Shown here: positions 1-8,377 of the stretch, piece after piece
How positions within the stretch are numbered: position 1 is the stretch's first letter
How the letters are laid out: each line of letters opens with the position of its first letter
Origin: Palsa-892 sp035295845
GTDB lineage: Bacteria > Pseudomonadota > Alphaproteobacteria > Rhizobiales > Xanthobacteraceae
Direction of reading: 5' to 3'
NCBI GenBank assembly: GCA_035295845.1
Contig: DATGIF010000012.1
Coordinates: forward strand, 62,001 to 126,000
Length of the DNA: 64,000 nucleotides
The notes under the pieces: generated by a model
Databases searched by the model: none
What the model was told of the DNA's origin: nothing
The model's input: only the letters and a program-made list of their open reading frames with translations
Program-made: the position numbers and the translations under genes

Positions 1-96
1 CTGCGGCGCCGGCGGCGTCTCACGACCGGAAAGCATGAAGGCGATCGCGCCCGCGAAGAGGGCGACGCCAAGAACAATCAGACGGGCGGGTTTCAT
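1..96 (-). CDS. cpaB: Flp pilus assembly protein CpaB, N-terminal fragment
   Basis: Only the first 32 codons lie in the window; the rest runs off the left edge. The start is an ATG at 94-96 on the minus strand. The fragment begins MKPARLIVLGVALFAGAIAF, one hydrophobic membrane segment of the kind that opens CpaB/RcpC, followed by a short proline-rich stretch. CpaB is a periplasmic/inner-membrane subunit of the Tad secretion machine that builds Flp pili. It follows prepilin peptidase cpaA on the same strand, which matches the usual flp-cpaA-cpaB order and is the main reason for the name. The gap to cpaA is 140 bases and I see no terminator in it. Confidence 0.75.
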   Translation of the reverse strand, partial: MKPARLIVLGVALFAGAIAFMLSGRETPPAPQ

Positions 97-236
97 ACGC
101 TTCACTTCCCAACGCATTGACGAGTCGAAGAGCTGGTTCGGGTGAATTCCAGCAGCGAAAAGTCAACTTATGGTTAATGAGCGGTAGACGAATTTAACGG
201 CCTATAGCGCATCCCGGCGAAAAGCCGGTCAAAAGA

Positions 237-761
237 TCAGGAAACGCTTCCCGCCGCGTGCATGAATACCGTGTCGGGATAGACGATGAGGCCAGCGGCG
301 GCGAGCGCGATGCCGTAGGGAATGCCGGTCTCGACCGCATGCAGGCGCACGATCCAGCCATGGCGCGCGAGAAAATACGGCAACGGCCATTTGCGCGCTT
401 GCAGGATCGCGAGGGTGAGCGCGCCGCCGATGACCGCCGCCACCAAGAGATAATCCATGAGAAGGGAAAATCCGAGCCAAAGCGCCGTCGCCGCCGCCAA
501 TTTGGCGTCGCCGCCGCCGATCCAGCCGCGGGCAAAAAAGCCGAAGGCAACTGCAAGCACGATGGCGCTGGCGGCCAGATGCCGGCCCATGTCGGCGAAC
601 GGCATGCCGATCCACACGGCAATGGCGAAAAAAGCGAAAAACAACGCGAGCGACACGCGATTGGAGATCGTCATGGTGACGAGATCGCTCGCCGCTGCAT
701 AGATCATGGCGGCGGGAAAAAGCCCGAGGACGGCGATTTCGAGAAGCATGGGCGGGCTCAT
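237..761 (-). CDS. cpaA: Prepilin peptidase CpaA/TadV (A24 family)
   Basis: A 174-residue integral membrane protein that should cleave the leader of the Flp prepilins encoded just upstream. It carries both catalytic aspartates of the aspartyl prepilin peptidases: Asp26 in AASDLVTMTISNR and Asp85 in the GxGD-type motif GGGDAKL. About five hydrophobic segments surround them. It lacks the cytoplasmic methyltransferase domain of PilD, as expected for the short TadV/CpaA form. The ATG at 759-761 opens on a hydrophobic helix. It lies downstream of two flp genes and upstream of cpaB, all on the minus strand. Confidence 0.93.
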   Translation of the reverse strand: MSPPMLLEIAVLGLFPAAMIYAAASDLVTMTISNRVSLALFFAFFAIAVWIGMPFADMGRHLAASAIVLAVAFGFFARGWIGGGDAKLAAATALWLGFSLLMDYLLVAAVIGGALTLAILQARKWPLPYFLARHGWIVRLHAVETGIPYGIALAAAGLIVYPDTVFMHAAGSVS

Positions 762-843
762 GGCGTTCGACAGGACGGCTTCGCGCCGCGCGCTGCAGGA
801 TTAACGGCAAACCCTGAGCGAAGGATGAATCGGGCGCCAATGA

Positions 844-869
844 AAAGGGCTCCCTCGCGGGAGCCCTTT
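844..869 (-). terminator. Hairpin terminator after first Flp pilin
   Basis: A perfect 11-bp stem (AAAGGGCTCCC with its complement) closes a 4-base loop TCGC. Read on the minus strand it is followed by TTTT. It lies 21 bases past the stop of the pilin gene at 891-1049. A hairpin plus T run is the form of an intrinsic terminator. It probably sets high pilin mRNA level relative to the downstream cpaA by partial termination. Confidence 0.8.
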
Positions 870-890
870 CGATCGCGCCTTTGCGACAGC

Positions 891-1049
891 TTACAGCGCG
901 TTCGAAACGTTGGTGAAGGTCTGGTTGAGGTTTGTGCCGACACCGGTCACGGCAACGATGATTGCGACCGAGATACAGGCGGCAATCAGGCCGTATTCGA
1001 TGGCGGTGGCACCACGCTCATTGCGAAGGAAGGCCTTGAGAAGTTTCAT
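891..1049 (-). CDS. Flp family type IVb pilin (copy 1)
   Basis: A 52-residue prepilin. A short basic leader ends at ERG, followed by ATAIEYGLIAACISVAII, the classic Flp cleavage context (Gly | Ala with Glu at the fifth mature position) and hydrophobic polymerisation helix. The C-terminal tail is short (TGVGTNLNQTFTNVSNAL), typical of the 50-60 residue Flp pilins that assemble tight-adherence pili. The ATG at 1047-1049 starts MKLLKAFLRNERG. A closely similar copy lies directly upstream at 1232-1390. Each copy is followed by its own hairpin. CpaA encoded at 237-761 is the likely processing enzyme. Confidence 0.93.
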   Translation of the reverse strand: MKLLKAFLRNERGATAIEYGLIAACISVAIIVAVTGVGTNLNQTFTNVSNAL

Positions 1050-1182
1050 TCGACGTCACCCAGCGCGCTGTTTATAGGAGAGGCGATTTACCTTCGGCTT
1101 TATGACGGCGTAACGTTTTTCTCGATTGTCAGAAAGCGCACGAAAACCTTTTGTTCAGACTTTCCGACAACCCAGAAAGCGA

Positions 1183-1207
1183 AAGGCCCCGGACGTGCCG
1201 GGGCCTT
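1183..1207 (-). terminator. Hairpin terminator after second Flp pilin
   Basis: A perfect 10-bp GC-rich stem (AAGGCCCCGG with its complement) with a 5-base loop, located 25 bases beyond the stop of the pilin at 1232-1390. On the minus strand it is followed by a short TTTC rather than a long T run, so termination may be partial. It separates the two pilin genes. Confidence 0.7.
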
Positions 1208-1231
1208 CCTCATTTCGAACGTTCCGAACGA

Positions 1232-1390
1232 TTAGAGCGCGTTGGAGACGTTGGTGAAGGTCGTGTTCAGCTTGGTGCCGACACCCTGGATGACCGCGAT
1301 AATCGCAACCGAAATGCAGGCAGCGATCAGGCCATACTCGATGGCGGTAGCGCCGGACTCGTCCTTCACGAAACGAGCGAAGGTTTTCAT
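1232..1390 (-). CDS. Flp family type IVb pilin (copy 2)
   Basis: A 52-residue Flp prepilin beginning MKTFARFVKDESG, with cleavage expected before ATAIEYGLIAACISVAII. The core helix and the last residues (TFTNVSNAL) are identical to copy 1 at 891-1049, while the leader and the loop after the helix differ. The frame could be extended upstream, but the ATG at 1388-1390 has a strong AAGGAG ribosome-binding site about 7 bases before it and gives the standard pilin length. It is the first gene of the minus-strand pilus group. Confidence 0.94.
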   Translation of the reverse strand: MKTFARFVKDESGATAIEYGLIAACISVAIIAVIQGVGTKLNTTFTNVSNAL

Positions 1391-1699
1391 GGTAAGGGCT
1401 CCTTGAACCACTGTGGCTCTCTGCGTTTGGTCCGGCGGACGTTGAACTGTCCTCCGGTGCCGACGAGGACCATACGAGGTGTGTCTTGCCCCAGCGTTAA
1501 TGATTACGACGAAACACGCTGGTATCGCGGCAAACCGACTCTTGGTTAAGAATTCTTTCCGGCGCGACTCGCGCAGTAGTAGTCGCAAGGTTGCGGGCCG
1601 CACGCGCCCGCTGTTTGGATTTCATTCACCATTTTTCGCGACAGTCACATCCGAGCCGGCGGCGCCGGTGCAGAATTCGGCCAGTAAAAGGTGTTGCGT
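1391..1699. promoter_or_regulatory. Divergent promoter region of the pilus locus
   Basis: A 309-base gap between the minus-strand pilins and the plus-strand pilus assembly gene, so it must hold the promoters for both directions. I see no convincing frame, RNA gene or terminator in it. A CtrA-type TTAA-N7-TTAA site was looked for and not found. A short imperfect hairpin (GCGACT/AGTCGC arms) lies near 1563-1587 and may belong to the leader of the plus-strand gene. Confidence 0.5.
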
Positions 1700-2152
1700 A
1701 TGAAGTTCTCGGCTCACCGGTTCGCATTCATCGCCTGTATGATCGCGCTTGCGAGCGCCGCTTCCGCCAAAGCGGACAGCGTGAACGTCGTTCTTGACCA
1801 GGCAACCATCGTCAAGCTTCCGGAAAAGGTCGCGACCATCGTGATCGGAAACCCGGCGATTGCCGATGGCAGCCTGCAATCGGGCGGGCTTCTGGTGGTG
1901 ACCGGCAAAGGCTTCGGTACGACCAATCTCATTGCGCTGGATTCGCGCGGCAACACGCTCGCCGAATACAGCTTGAAGGTTGCCGCTCCGAAGGAAGGCC
2001 ACATGACCATCTATCGCGGCGTCGACCGCGAAACCTGGAGCTGCGTTCCCAACTGCGAACGCTCGATCATGGTCGGAGATTCGCAGGCTTACTTCGAGGC
2101 CCTTTCCACCCAGATCGGCGCCCGTAACGGCCAGGCGGCCGGCGGGAAATAA
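1700..2152 (+). CDS. Secreted pilus assembly protein with CpaC/secretin N-terminal-like domain
   Basis: A 150-residue exported protein. The N-terminus (MKFSAHRFAFIACMIALASAASAKA) is a typical Sec signal peptide. The mature part matches the pilus-assembly N-terminal domain that opens secretins such as CpaC/RcpA: strands around VNVVLDQATIVKLPEKVATIVIGNP, IADGS and VVTGKGFGTTNLIALD. It stops before any secretin pore domain, so it is a free-standing version, a form I know from Rhizobiales pilus loci. Two cysteines (WSCVPNCE) near residue 115 could form a disulfide. An upstream GTG at 1691 exists, but the ATG at 1700 gives the cleaner signal peptide and has AAAAGG upstream. Confidence 0.8.
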   Translation: MKFSAHRFAFIACMIALASAASAKADSVNVVLDQATIVKLPEKVATIVIGNPAIADGSLQSGGLLVVTGKGFGTTNLIALDSRGNTLAEYSLKVAAPKEGHMTIYRGVDRETWSCVPNCERSIMVGDSQAYFEALSTQIGARNGQAAGGK

Positions 2153-2284
2153 GACGGCGCCGGTATTTTCCATGGTTGACAGGTTGTAAACGGCTTCCGC
2201 CGAGCAGCGGATGTCGATGCAACGCTTCGTCAAGCCGCGTCGGATAAGACATTCCTCGACTGGCGAACAATCGCGAGGCTTCCC

Positions 2285-2860
2285 ATGGGCACGCTACTCA
2301 GCAAAATCGGGCGGCGCTTTCTGCCGATCGCCAAGCGCTTCGACAAAAATGAGAAGGCCAGCGCTGCGGTTGAATTCGGGCTCGTGGCAATTCCCTTCTT
2401 CGGCTTGCTCTTTGCGATCATCGAGACCGCGCTCGTCTTCTTCGCCGGTCAGGTGCTGGAGACGGCCGTGGGCGATGCGGGCCGCTTGATTCTGACCGGC
2501 CAGGCGCAGTCCCAGAACTTCCAGCTTACGGATTTCAAGAATCAAATTTGCACGAACGCCGTGCAGACGCTGTTCACCTGCCAGAACATCGCAGTCGACG
2601 TGCGTGCGGCCACCTCGTTCTCAAGCGCCGACTTGTCGATGCCGCTCAACGCCACCACGCACATGCTGGATACGACGAACTTCGCCTACAACACCACGCA
2701 GCCCTGCGACATCGTCGTGGTGCGCGTGGTCTATGAATGGCCGACTTTCGTGCGCGGTCTCGGACTCGACTTGGCGTCCGCCGCAAGCTCGACCCACAAA
2801 CACATCCTGATGTCGACGGCCGCGTTCCGCAACGAGCCCTATGGCGGAAGCTGGTGCTGA
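2285..2860 (+). CDS. TadE/TadG-like pseudopilin (first)
   Basis: A 191-residue protein with one N-terminal membrane helix (AAVEFGLVAIPFFGLLFAII) preceded by basic residues and carrying the Glu of TadE-type pseudopilins. The remainder is a periplasmic domain with several cysteines (CTN, TCQN, PCDI, and the final residue C). TadE family proteins are minor pilin-like parts of the Tad apparatus and are processed by the same prepilin peptidase. A second TadE-like gene follows after 45 bases on the same strand. The start is the ATG in CCCATGGGC, with weak ribosome-binding signal. Confidence 0.85.
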   Translation: MGTLLSKIGRRFLPIAKRFDKNEKASAAVEFGLVAIPFFGLLFAIIETALVFFAGQVLETAVGDAGRLILTGQAQSQNFQLTDFKNQICTNAVQTLFTCQNIAVDVRAATSFSSADLSMPLNATTHMLDTTNFAYNTTQPCDIVVVRVVYEWPTFVRGLGLDLASAASSTHKHILMSTAAFRNEPYGGSWC

Positions 2861-2905
2861 GTTCCGGCCCGCGAGATTCGTGGGCGCGTCGTTGAAAGCT
2901 GAGGC

Positions 2906-3487
2906 ATGAAAAAACAGGTTCGACAGGGAATTTTGACGAAGATCGCCCGGCTCCGGCGCGACCAGCGCGGTATTTCGGCGATCGAGTTCGCCTTCGTGTT
3001 CCCGATCATGGTCATCCTTTATCTCGGCGCCACGGCGCTGACGCAAGGAATCGTGATCAAACGCAAGGTCACGCTCGCCACGCGCACGGTCGGCGATCTC
3101 GTCTCGCAGTACACGACCATCGCCAATTCCGACATTCAGTCGATTCTCACCGCGGCGACCACGGTGATTCAACCGTATTCAACCAGCTTGATTGCGATCG
3201 TGGTCTCGAGCATTTCGATCGACGCCAACGGAAACGCCACGGTCGCCTGGAGCCAGGCCACCTCCAATACGACGGCGCTCACGAAAAACAGCTCGGTGAC
3301 GCTGCCCGCCGGCATCGGCGGCACAGCCAATGCGAACACGACGATCATCTGGGCGCAGGGAAGCTACGTTTACACCCTGCCGGTCGGCAGCACGATCGTC
3401 GGGCATACTTCGATGACACTCTCGGACCAATTTTACCTGCGTCCGCGCCGCGTCACGTCGGTCGCCTGCACGGCGACCGGCTGCTGA
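2906..3487 (+). CDS. TadE/TadG-like pseudopilin (second)
   Basis: A 193-residue protein with the pseudopilin signature DQRGISAIEFAFVFPIMVIL near residues 23-42, where Gly-Ile would be the processing site and Glu the conserved fifth mature residue. The periplasmic part is rich in Ser, Thr and Asn and ends in CTATGC, a possible disulfide. It fits the TadG-like minor pilins of Rhizobiales. It is the last gene of the plus-strand pilus group and converges on the mutase gene 37 bases downstream. The ATG at 2906 follows GCTGAGGC. Confidence 0.83.
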   Translation: MKKQVRQGILTKIARLRRDQRGISAIEFAFVFPIMVILYLGATALTQGIVIKRKVTLATRTVGDLVSQYTTIANSDIQSILTAATTVIQPYSTSLIAIVVSSISIDANGNATVAWSQATSNTTALTKNSSVTLPAGIGGTANANTTIIWAQGSYVYTLPVGSTIVGHTSMTLSDQFYLRPRRVTSVACTATGC

Positions 3488-3524
3488 AGAACATTTTTTG
3501 CGGGGGAGCCGTTCGGATTCGACC

Positions 3525-5024
3525 TTAAATCTTCTGATTGTATTCGCCGACCTCGGCGTGCTCGCGGAGTACGGCGTCGATCGCGTGAAACATCTCGCGC
3601 ATGCGCGCCTCCGAAACCGGGCTTTCGACCACCACCACGAGCTCGGGCTTGTTTGACGAGGCGCGCACCAGGCCCCAGGTGCCGTCCTCAACAGTGACGC
3701 GCACGCCGTTGACGGTGACGAGGTCGCGGATCGCCTGCCCCGCCACCTTCTCGCCTTTCGCTTTGGCGTCCTGAAAGCGCTTCACCACCTTGTCGACCAC
3801 GCCGTATTTTTTTTCGTCGTCGCAATGCGGCGACATGGTCGGCGAGCCCCAGGTTTTTGGCAGCGCGTTCTTGAGGTCGGACATCTTCTTTTGCGGATTG
3901 CGATCGAGCATGTCGCAAATGGCGATCGCCGAGACGAGCCCGTCGTCATAGCCGCGGCCAAACGGCTCATTAAAGAAGAAGTGGCCCGATTTCTCGAAGC
4001 CGGCCAGCGCGCCGGTCTCAAACGTGCGGCGCTTCATATAGGAGTGGCCGGTCTTCCAGTAATCGGCCGTCACACCGTTCTTTTGCAGTACCGGATCGGT
4101 GACGAAGAGCCCGGTCGACTTCACATCGACGACAAAGGTCGACTTTGGACGCAGCGTCGACATGTCGCGCGCGAGCATGACGCCGACCTTGTCGGCGAAG
4201 ATTTCCTCGCCGGTATCGTCGACAACGCCGCAACGGTCGCCGTCGCCGTCGAAGCCAAGGCCGACATCGGCTTTGTTCGCGAGCACCGCGTCGCGGATGG
4301 CGTGCAGCATCTTCAGGTCTTCGGGGTTCGGATTATATTTCGGGAAAGTGTGATCGAGCTCGCAATCGAGCGGAACCACCTCGCAGCCGATCGCCGCCAG
4401 AACGCGCGGTGCGAAGGCGCCAGCGGTTCCGTTGCCGCAGGCGGCGACGACCTTGAGCTTGTTCTTGAGCTTCGGCCGATTGGTAAGATCGGCGATATAG
4501 CGCGCCGGAAAATTCTCGACAAATTCGTAAGAGCCGCCGCCGGCAAGTTTGAATTTCGCCTCAAGCACGATTTCCTTCAGCCGCGTCATTTCGTCGGGGC
4601 CGAAGGTGAGCGGACGATTGGCGCCCATCTTCACGCCGGTCCAGCCATTGTCGTTATGCGAGGCCGTGACCATGGCGACGCAGGGCACGTCGAGATCGAA
4701 CTGCGCGAAATAGGCCATCGGCGTGAGTGCAAGCCCGATGTCGCGCACCCTGCAGCCCGCGGCCAAAAGACCGGAGACGAGGGCGTATTTGATCGAGGCC
4801 GAATAGCTGCGGAAGTCGTGGCCGGTGACGATCTCGGGCGCAACCCCCATCTCGCGGATCAGCGTGCCGAGGCCCATGCCGAGCGCTTCGACGCCCATCA
4901 GGTTGATTTCCTTGCCGAACAGCCAGCGCGCGTCGTACTCGCGGAAGCCGGTGGCCTTCACCATCGGCTGCGATTCGAACTCATAGGTGTTGGGAGAAAG
5001 CGCGGGCTTCGGCTTCGGAAACAT
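3525..5024 (-). CDS. Phosphomannomutase/phosphoglucomutase
   Basis: A 499-residue alpha-D-phosphohexomutase that interconverts 6-phospho and 1-phospho hexoses for nucleotide-sugar and polysaccharide synthesis. The catalytic serine loop is MVTASHNDNGWTGVKMG, the metal-binding loop is GFDGDGDRCG, and a sugar-specificity loop is seen in GFEKSGHFFFNEPFG. The C-terminal phosphate-binding domain ends in LVRASSNKPELVVVVE, as in the AlgC/ManB branch. The frame extends 16 codons upstream, but the ATG at 5022-5024 (MFPKPKP) has AAGG upstream and fits the family length. It is convergent with the second TadE-like gene. Confidence 0.93.
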   Translation of the reverse strand: MFPKPKPALSPNTYEFESQPMVKATGFREYDARWLFGKEINLMGVEALGMGLGTLIREMGVAPEIVTGHDFRSYSASIKYALVSGLLAAGCRVRDIGLALTPMAYFAQFDLDVPCVAMVTASHNDNGWTGVKMGANRPLTFGPDEMTRLKEIVLEAKFKLAGGGSYEFVENFPARYIADLTNRPKLKNKLKVVAACGNGTAGAFAPRVLAAIGCEVVPLDCELDHTFPKYNPNPEDLKMLHAIRDAVLANKADVGLGFDGDGDRCGVVDDTGEEIFADKVGVMLARDMSTLRPKSTFVVDVKSTGLFVTDPVLQKNGVTADYWKTGHSYMKRRTFETGALAGFEKSGHFFFNEPFGRGYDDGLVSAIAICDMLDRNPQKKMSDLKNALPKTWGSPTMSPHCDDEKKYGVVDKVVKRFQDAKAKGEKVAGQAIRDLVTVNGVRVTVEDGTWGLVRASSNKPELVVVVESPVSEARMREMFHAIDAVLREHAEVGEYNQKI

Positions 5025-5113
5025 CGGAAAACCTTGCGACGGGGAGCGGCGAAGTCGCGCGCCCCATAGCATGAATCGCGGGGAAAAGCCGAGGCGTTAA
5101 CGCGAGAAATCCG

Positions 5114-5641
5114 TCAGCGTTCCAGCACCAGGGTGTCGCCACGCACTTCATAGCGTGAAAGGCGGCGCAGGAAGCTCATGCCGAGGAGGTTGGTGTTCAA
5201 GAGCCCCTCCTCCATCACCAGCGCATCCACATCATCGAGCGAGATCGAGCCGAGACGCACATTATAGAGTTTGACGCGGAAGGCCCTGGCGGTGCCATTC
5301 GCCGTTTGTACGGCAACGTCAAACTTGTCGCTGCCATAGACAAGGCCGAGCGCGCGCGCGTCCTCGTAGCGCAAAATCACGAGGGAAGCGCCAGTGTCGA
5401 CCAAGACGTTGAAGTTGCGGCCGTTGATCTGGACGTCAGTAGCGTAGTGGCCAGCGCGGTCAGCGGGGATGTGGACATGACCGCCGTAACTATCGGTGCT
5501 TGCGACCGCGGCGGAAGGAGCGGCGAGCGTGCGCGCGTCGGCCGCCGAGGGCGCGCGCTCAATCAGGCGTGCCGTCAAGCTGGGCGCGACCGTGGCAAGA
5601 ACGACGACGGCGCCGGCCAGAAAAAGAGCAATGCGAAGCAT
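5114..5641 (-). CDS. Clan AA (retropepsin-like) aspartic protease, membrane anchored
   Basis: A single-domain aspartic protease of the bacterial TIGR02281 type. The catalytic signature is NVLVDTGASLVIL, and a second conserved stretch is TNLLGMSFLRRLSRYEV. As in retroviral proteases one DTG is present, so it would act as a dimer. From the ATG at 5639-5641 the protein opens with a hydrophobic anchor (MLRIALFLAGAVVVLATVAP), placing the protease domain in the periplasm. An upstream ATG at 5717-5719 would add 26 basic residues; neither start has a clear ribosome-binding site. Substrates are unknown. Confidence 0.85.
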   Translation of the reverse strand: MLRIALFLAGAVVVLATVAPSLTARLIERAPSAADARTLAAPSAAVASTDSYGGHVHIPADRAGHYATDVQINGRNFNVLVDTGASLVILRYEDARALGLVYGSDKFDVAVQTANGTARAFRVKLYNVRLGSISLDDVDALVMEEGLLNTNLLGMSFLRRLSRYEVRGDTLVLER

Positions 5642-5747
5642 GTGCGAGCTCGCGGTCGTTCGCACTTTAGCCCGCCGCGGCAAAGCGCGCGTAAATGTTC
5701 CCGCCCGCTCTTTCGGCATGGTGAAGAATTGGTAGCGACCGGCCGGG

Positions 5748-8234
5748 CTACTTTCCGCGCGGCTTTGCGCGCCGCGTCGGCGCCGCCGCGAGCGGATCGT
5801 CGGGCCAGGGATGCTTGGGATAGCGTCCTCGCATCTCGCGCTTCACCTCGGACCAGGAGCCGCGCCAGAAAGCGGGCAAGTTCCGGGTGGTCTGGATCGG
5901 ACGGCGAGCGGGCGAAAGCAATTCGAGGGTCAACGGCACGCGGCCGCCGGCGAGCGCCGGGTGGCGGTCAAGGCCGAACAACTCCTGCACGCGCACGGAA
6001 AGCGCGGGGCCTTCTTCCGGCGCGTAATCGATCAGCAGATCCGATCCCGTTGGAACCTTGAAATAGCGAGGCGCCTCTTGTTCGAGGCGGCGCTCCAACC
6101 CGCGCGGCAGCAATGAGCGCAAAGCGCGCAGCAAGTCATCGGCATGGATCTCGGCGAGCGAGGTTTTGTCGAGCAGCACGGGCACGAGCCATTCGGCGGC
6201 GTTGGCTTTCAGCCATTCGGCCGAAAGATCCGGCCACGGCTCGCCTTCGGCACGGCGTATGAAACGGACGCGATCGAGCCATTGACGCGCCGCCTCACTC
6301 CACGGCAAGCGCGCGAGGCCCGCGCGCGCGATACCCTCGGCAAGCGCCCGCGCCGTCACTTCTCCCGCCTCGACCGGGCGCGGATGATCCGCGAGCACGA
6401 GCGCGCCGAGCTGGCGTGCGGCACGGGCGCGCACGGCCATGGCCTTGTCGTCGAAGCTGGTCTCGATCGTCTCGACGATGCGGTCCTTAAAGTGCGCCTC
6501 CAGGTCGCTTTCATCGAGCTTCGCCGCCAGCAGAATGCGGCCGGTGCTGGCGCGGCCCGCGATTTCAGCGACGGCGAGATACGGCTCGCGCGCGAGCGCG
6601 TGCGCGGCGTCAAGCACTGCACCGCGGCCATTGGCGAGCAGGAATTCGCCGCGCTTGCCGGCGCGCGCTTTCGCCACGCGGTCGGGATAGGCGGTTGCGA
6701 GCAGCGCGCCTGCTCCCGCGACCGCGCCTGGGCGCAACTTGCCGCCCGCCTCCTCCGCCCAGTTTCTTGCCAGCCGGCGTGCTTCCTCGGCTCGGCGCCA
6801 GCGGTCGCGGCGAAATTCGCCGATGCGATGCGCGAGATCCACGTCATCGCCGCCAAGGCCGCGCTCGCTGACCACCGCCGCGATTTCCGCCGCGAGCAGC
6901 GCCTCATCGTCCGCCGACGCCTCGACAATCATCGCCGCCAGCCGCGGATGCAGCGGAAAGCGCGCGAGCCGCTTGCCGTGCTCGGTGATGCGGCCGGAAG
7001 GCTCGATCGCGCCCAGTTCCGCGAGCAAGGCACGCGCCTCGGAAAGCGCCGGCGCCGGCGGCGGATCGAGCCAGGCGAGTGCGGCGGGATCGCCGACGCC
7101 CCACACCGCAAGATCAAGCACGAAGCTCGCAAGGTCGGCGGCGAGAATTTCGGGTGTCGCGAACGGCGCAAGGCTCTGATTTTCGGGCTCGGCCCACAGC
7201 CGGTAGCAGACGCCGGGTTCGGTACGGCCGGCGCGGCCACGGCGCTGATCGGCGGAGGCCCGCGAGACGCGCACGGTCTCGAGTCGCGTGAGGCCGACCG
7301 CAGGCTCATAGCGCGGAACGCGCGCAAGCCCTGAATCGATCACCACGCGCACGCCTTCGATGGTCAGCGAAGTTTCGGCGATCGAAGTCGCAAGCACGAC
7401 TTTGCGCTTGCCGGCCGGCGGCGGCGCAATGGCGCGATCCTGCACGTCGGAATCGAGCGCGCCGTAAAGCGGCACGATGTCGATACCGGAATCGCTTAGA
7501 CGCTCCGACAGCAGCGTTGCCGTGCGGCGGATTTCGCCAGCGCCGGGAAGGAACACGAGCAGCGATCCTTTTTCCTCGCGCAATGCGGTTTCAACTGCGC
7601 CGGCGGCCTGCCGTTCGATGGGCGCGCGCGGGTCGCGGCCCAGATAGCGCGTATTCACCGGATAAGCGCGGCCAGAACTTTCGATCACCGGCGCGTCACC
7701 GAGGAGCTTCGCGACGCGCGCGCCATCGAGCGTCGCGGACATCGCGACAATACGCAAATCCTCGCGCAGGCCGCGCCGCGCATCGAGCGCGAGCGCAAGA
7801 CCCAGATCCGCGTCGAGCGAGCGCTCGTGAAATTCGTCGAAGAGGACGGCGGCGACGTCTGAAAGCTCGGGATCGTCGATGAGCGCGCGGGTAAAGACGC
7901 CCTCGGTCATCACGTCGATACGAGTTTTCGCCGAGACTCTCGAATCGAAGCGCACGCGCAAGCCCACTGTCTCGCCGATCTTTTCGCCGAGCGTCCAGGA
8001 CATGCGGGCGGCGGCGGCCCGCGCCGCCAGACGCCGTGGTTCAAGCACAAGGATTTTACGTCCCGCAGCCCATGGCTCGCCAAGAAGCGCGAGCGGGACC
8101 CGCGTCGTCTTGCCGGCGCCGGGCGGGGCCACCAATACCGCCGAACGGCCCTTTGCCAGCGCCGCCTTTAACGCCGGCAGCGCCTCGTCGACCGGGAGGG
8201 TGTCCCGAAACAGCAAAGGCTTAACGGAATTCAT
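5748..8234 (-). CDS. hrpB: ATP-dependent RNA helicase HrpB
   Basis: An 828-residue DEAH-box helicase. Motif I is APPGAGKTTRVP near residue 40, motif II is the DEFHERS stretch, motif III is SATLDG, and motif VI is QRRGRAGRTEPG. The C-terminal HrpB-specific domain is present and includes TLELLSPARRPIQTTRNLPAF. The length agrees with HrpB (about 810-840). The cellular role of HrpB is poorly defined; mutants are often viable. It is divergent from the acyltransferase, with 143 bases between them. Confidence 0.95.
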   Translation of the reverse strand: MNSVKPLLFRDTLPVDEALPALKAALAKGRSAVLVAPPGAGKTTRVPLALLGEPWAAGRKILVLEPRRLAARAAAARMSWTLGEKIGETVGLRVRFDSRVSAKTRIDVMTEGVFTRALIDDPELSDVAAVLFDEFHERSLDADLGLALALDARRGLREDLRIVAMSATLDGARVAKLLGDAPVIESSGRAYPVNTRYLGRDPRAPIERQAAGAVETALREEKGSLLVFLPGAGEIRRTATLLSERLSDSGIDIVPLYGALDSDVQDRAIAPPPAGKRKVVLATSIAETSLTIEGVRVVIDSGLARVPRYEPAVGLTRLETVRVSRASADQRRGRAGRTEPGVCYRLWAEPENQSLAPFATPEILAADLASFVLDLAVWGVGDPAALAWLDPPPAPALSEARALLAELGAIEPSGRITEHGKRLARFPLHPRLAAMIVEASADDEALLAAEIAAVVSERGLGGDDVDLAHRIGEFRRDRWRRAEEARRLARNWAEEAGGKLRPGAVAGAGALLATAYPDRVAKARAGKRGEFLLANGRGAVLDAAHALAREPYLAVAEIAGRASTGRILLAAKLDESDLEAHFKDRIVETIETSFDDKAMAVRARAARQLGALVLADHPRPVEAGEVTARALAEGIARAGLARLPWSEAARQWLDRVRFIRRAEGEPWPDLSAEWLKANAAEWLVPVLLDKTSLAEIHADDLLRALRSLLPRGLERRLEQEAPRYFKVPTGSDLLIDYAPEEGPALSVRVQELFGLDRHPALAGGRVPLTLELLSPARRPIQTTRNLPAFWRGSWSEVKREMRGRYPKHPWPDDPLAAAPTRRAKPRGK

Positions 8235-8377
8235 GTTTGCTCAATCGTGGGAAGGCCTGCGGCATAGCGAGCCGGGGCCGATTGGTAAAGGCGCGCATCG
8301 GCATGGCGCTTGCGAGGAACGAGACAAAACGGCGGCGCGCGTCCCGAAAGGGGACGGCGGCGCATTGGGAGATGGCC

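Noticed and set aside
97..236. CtrA-type TTAA-N7-TTAA site near the pilus genes
   Set aside because: TTAA pairs occur at 173-176 and 193-196 but with 16-base spacing, and the pair at 16680-16697 has 10, so none fits.
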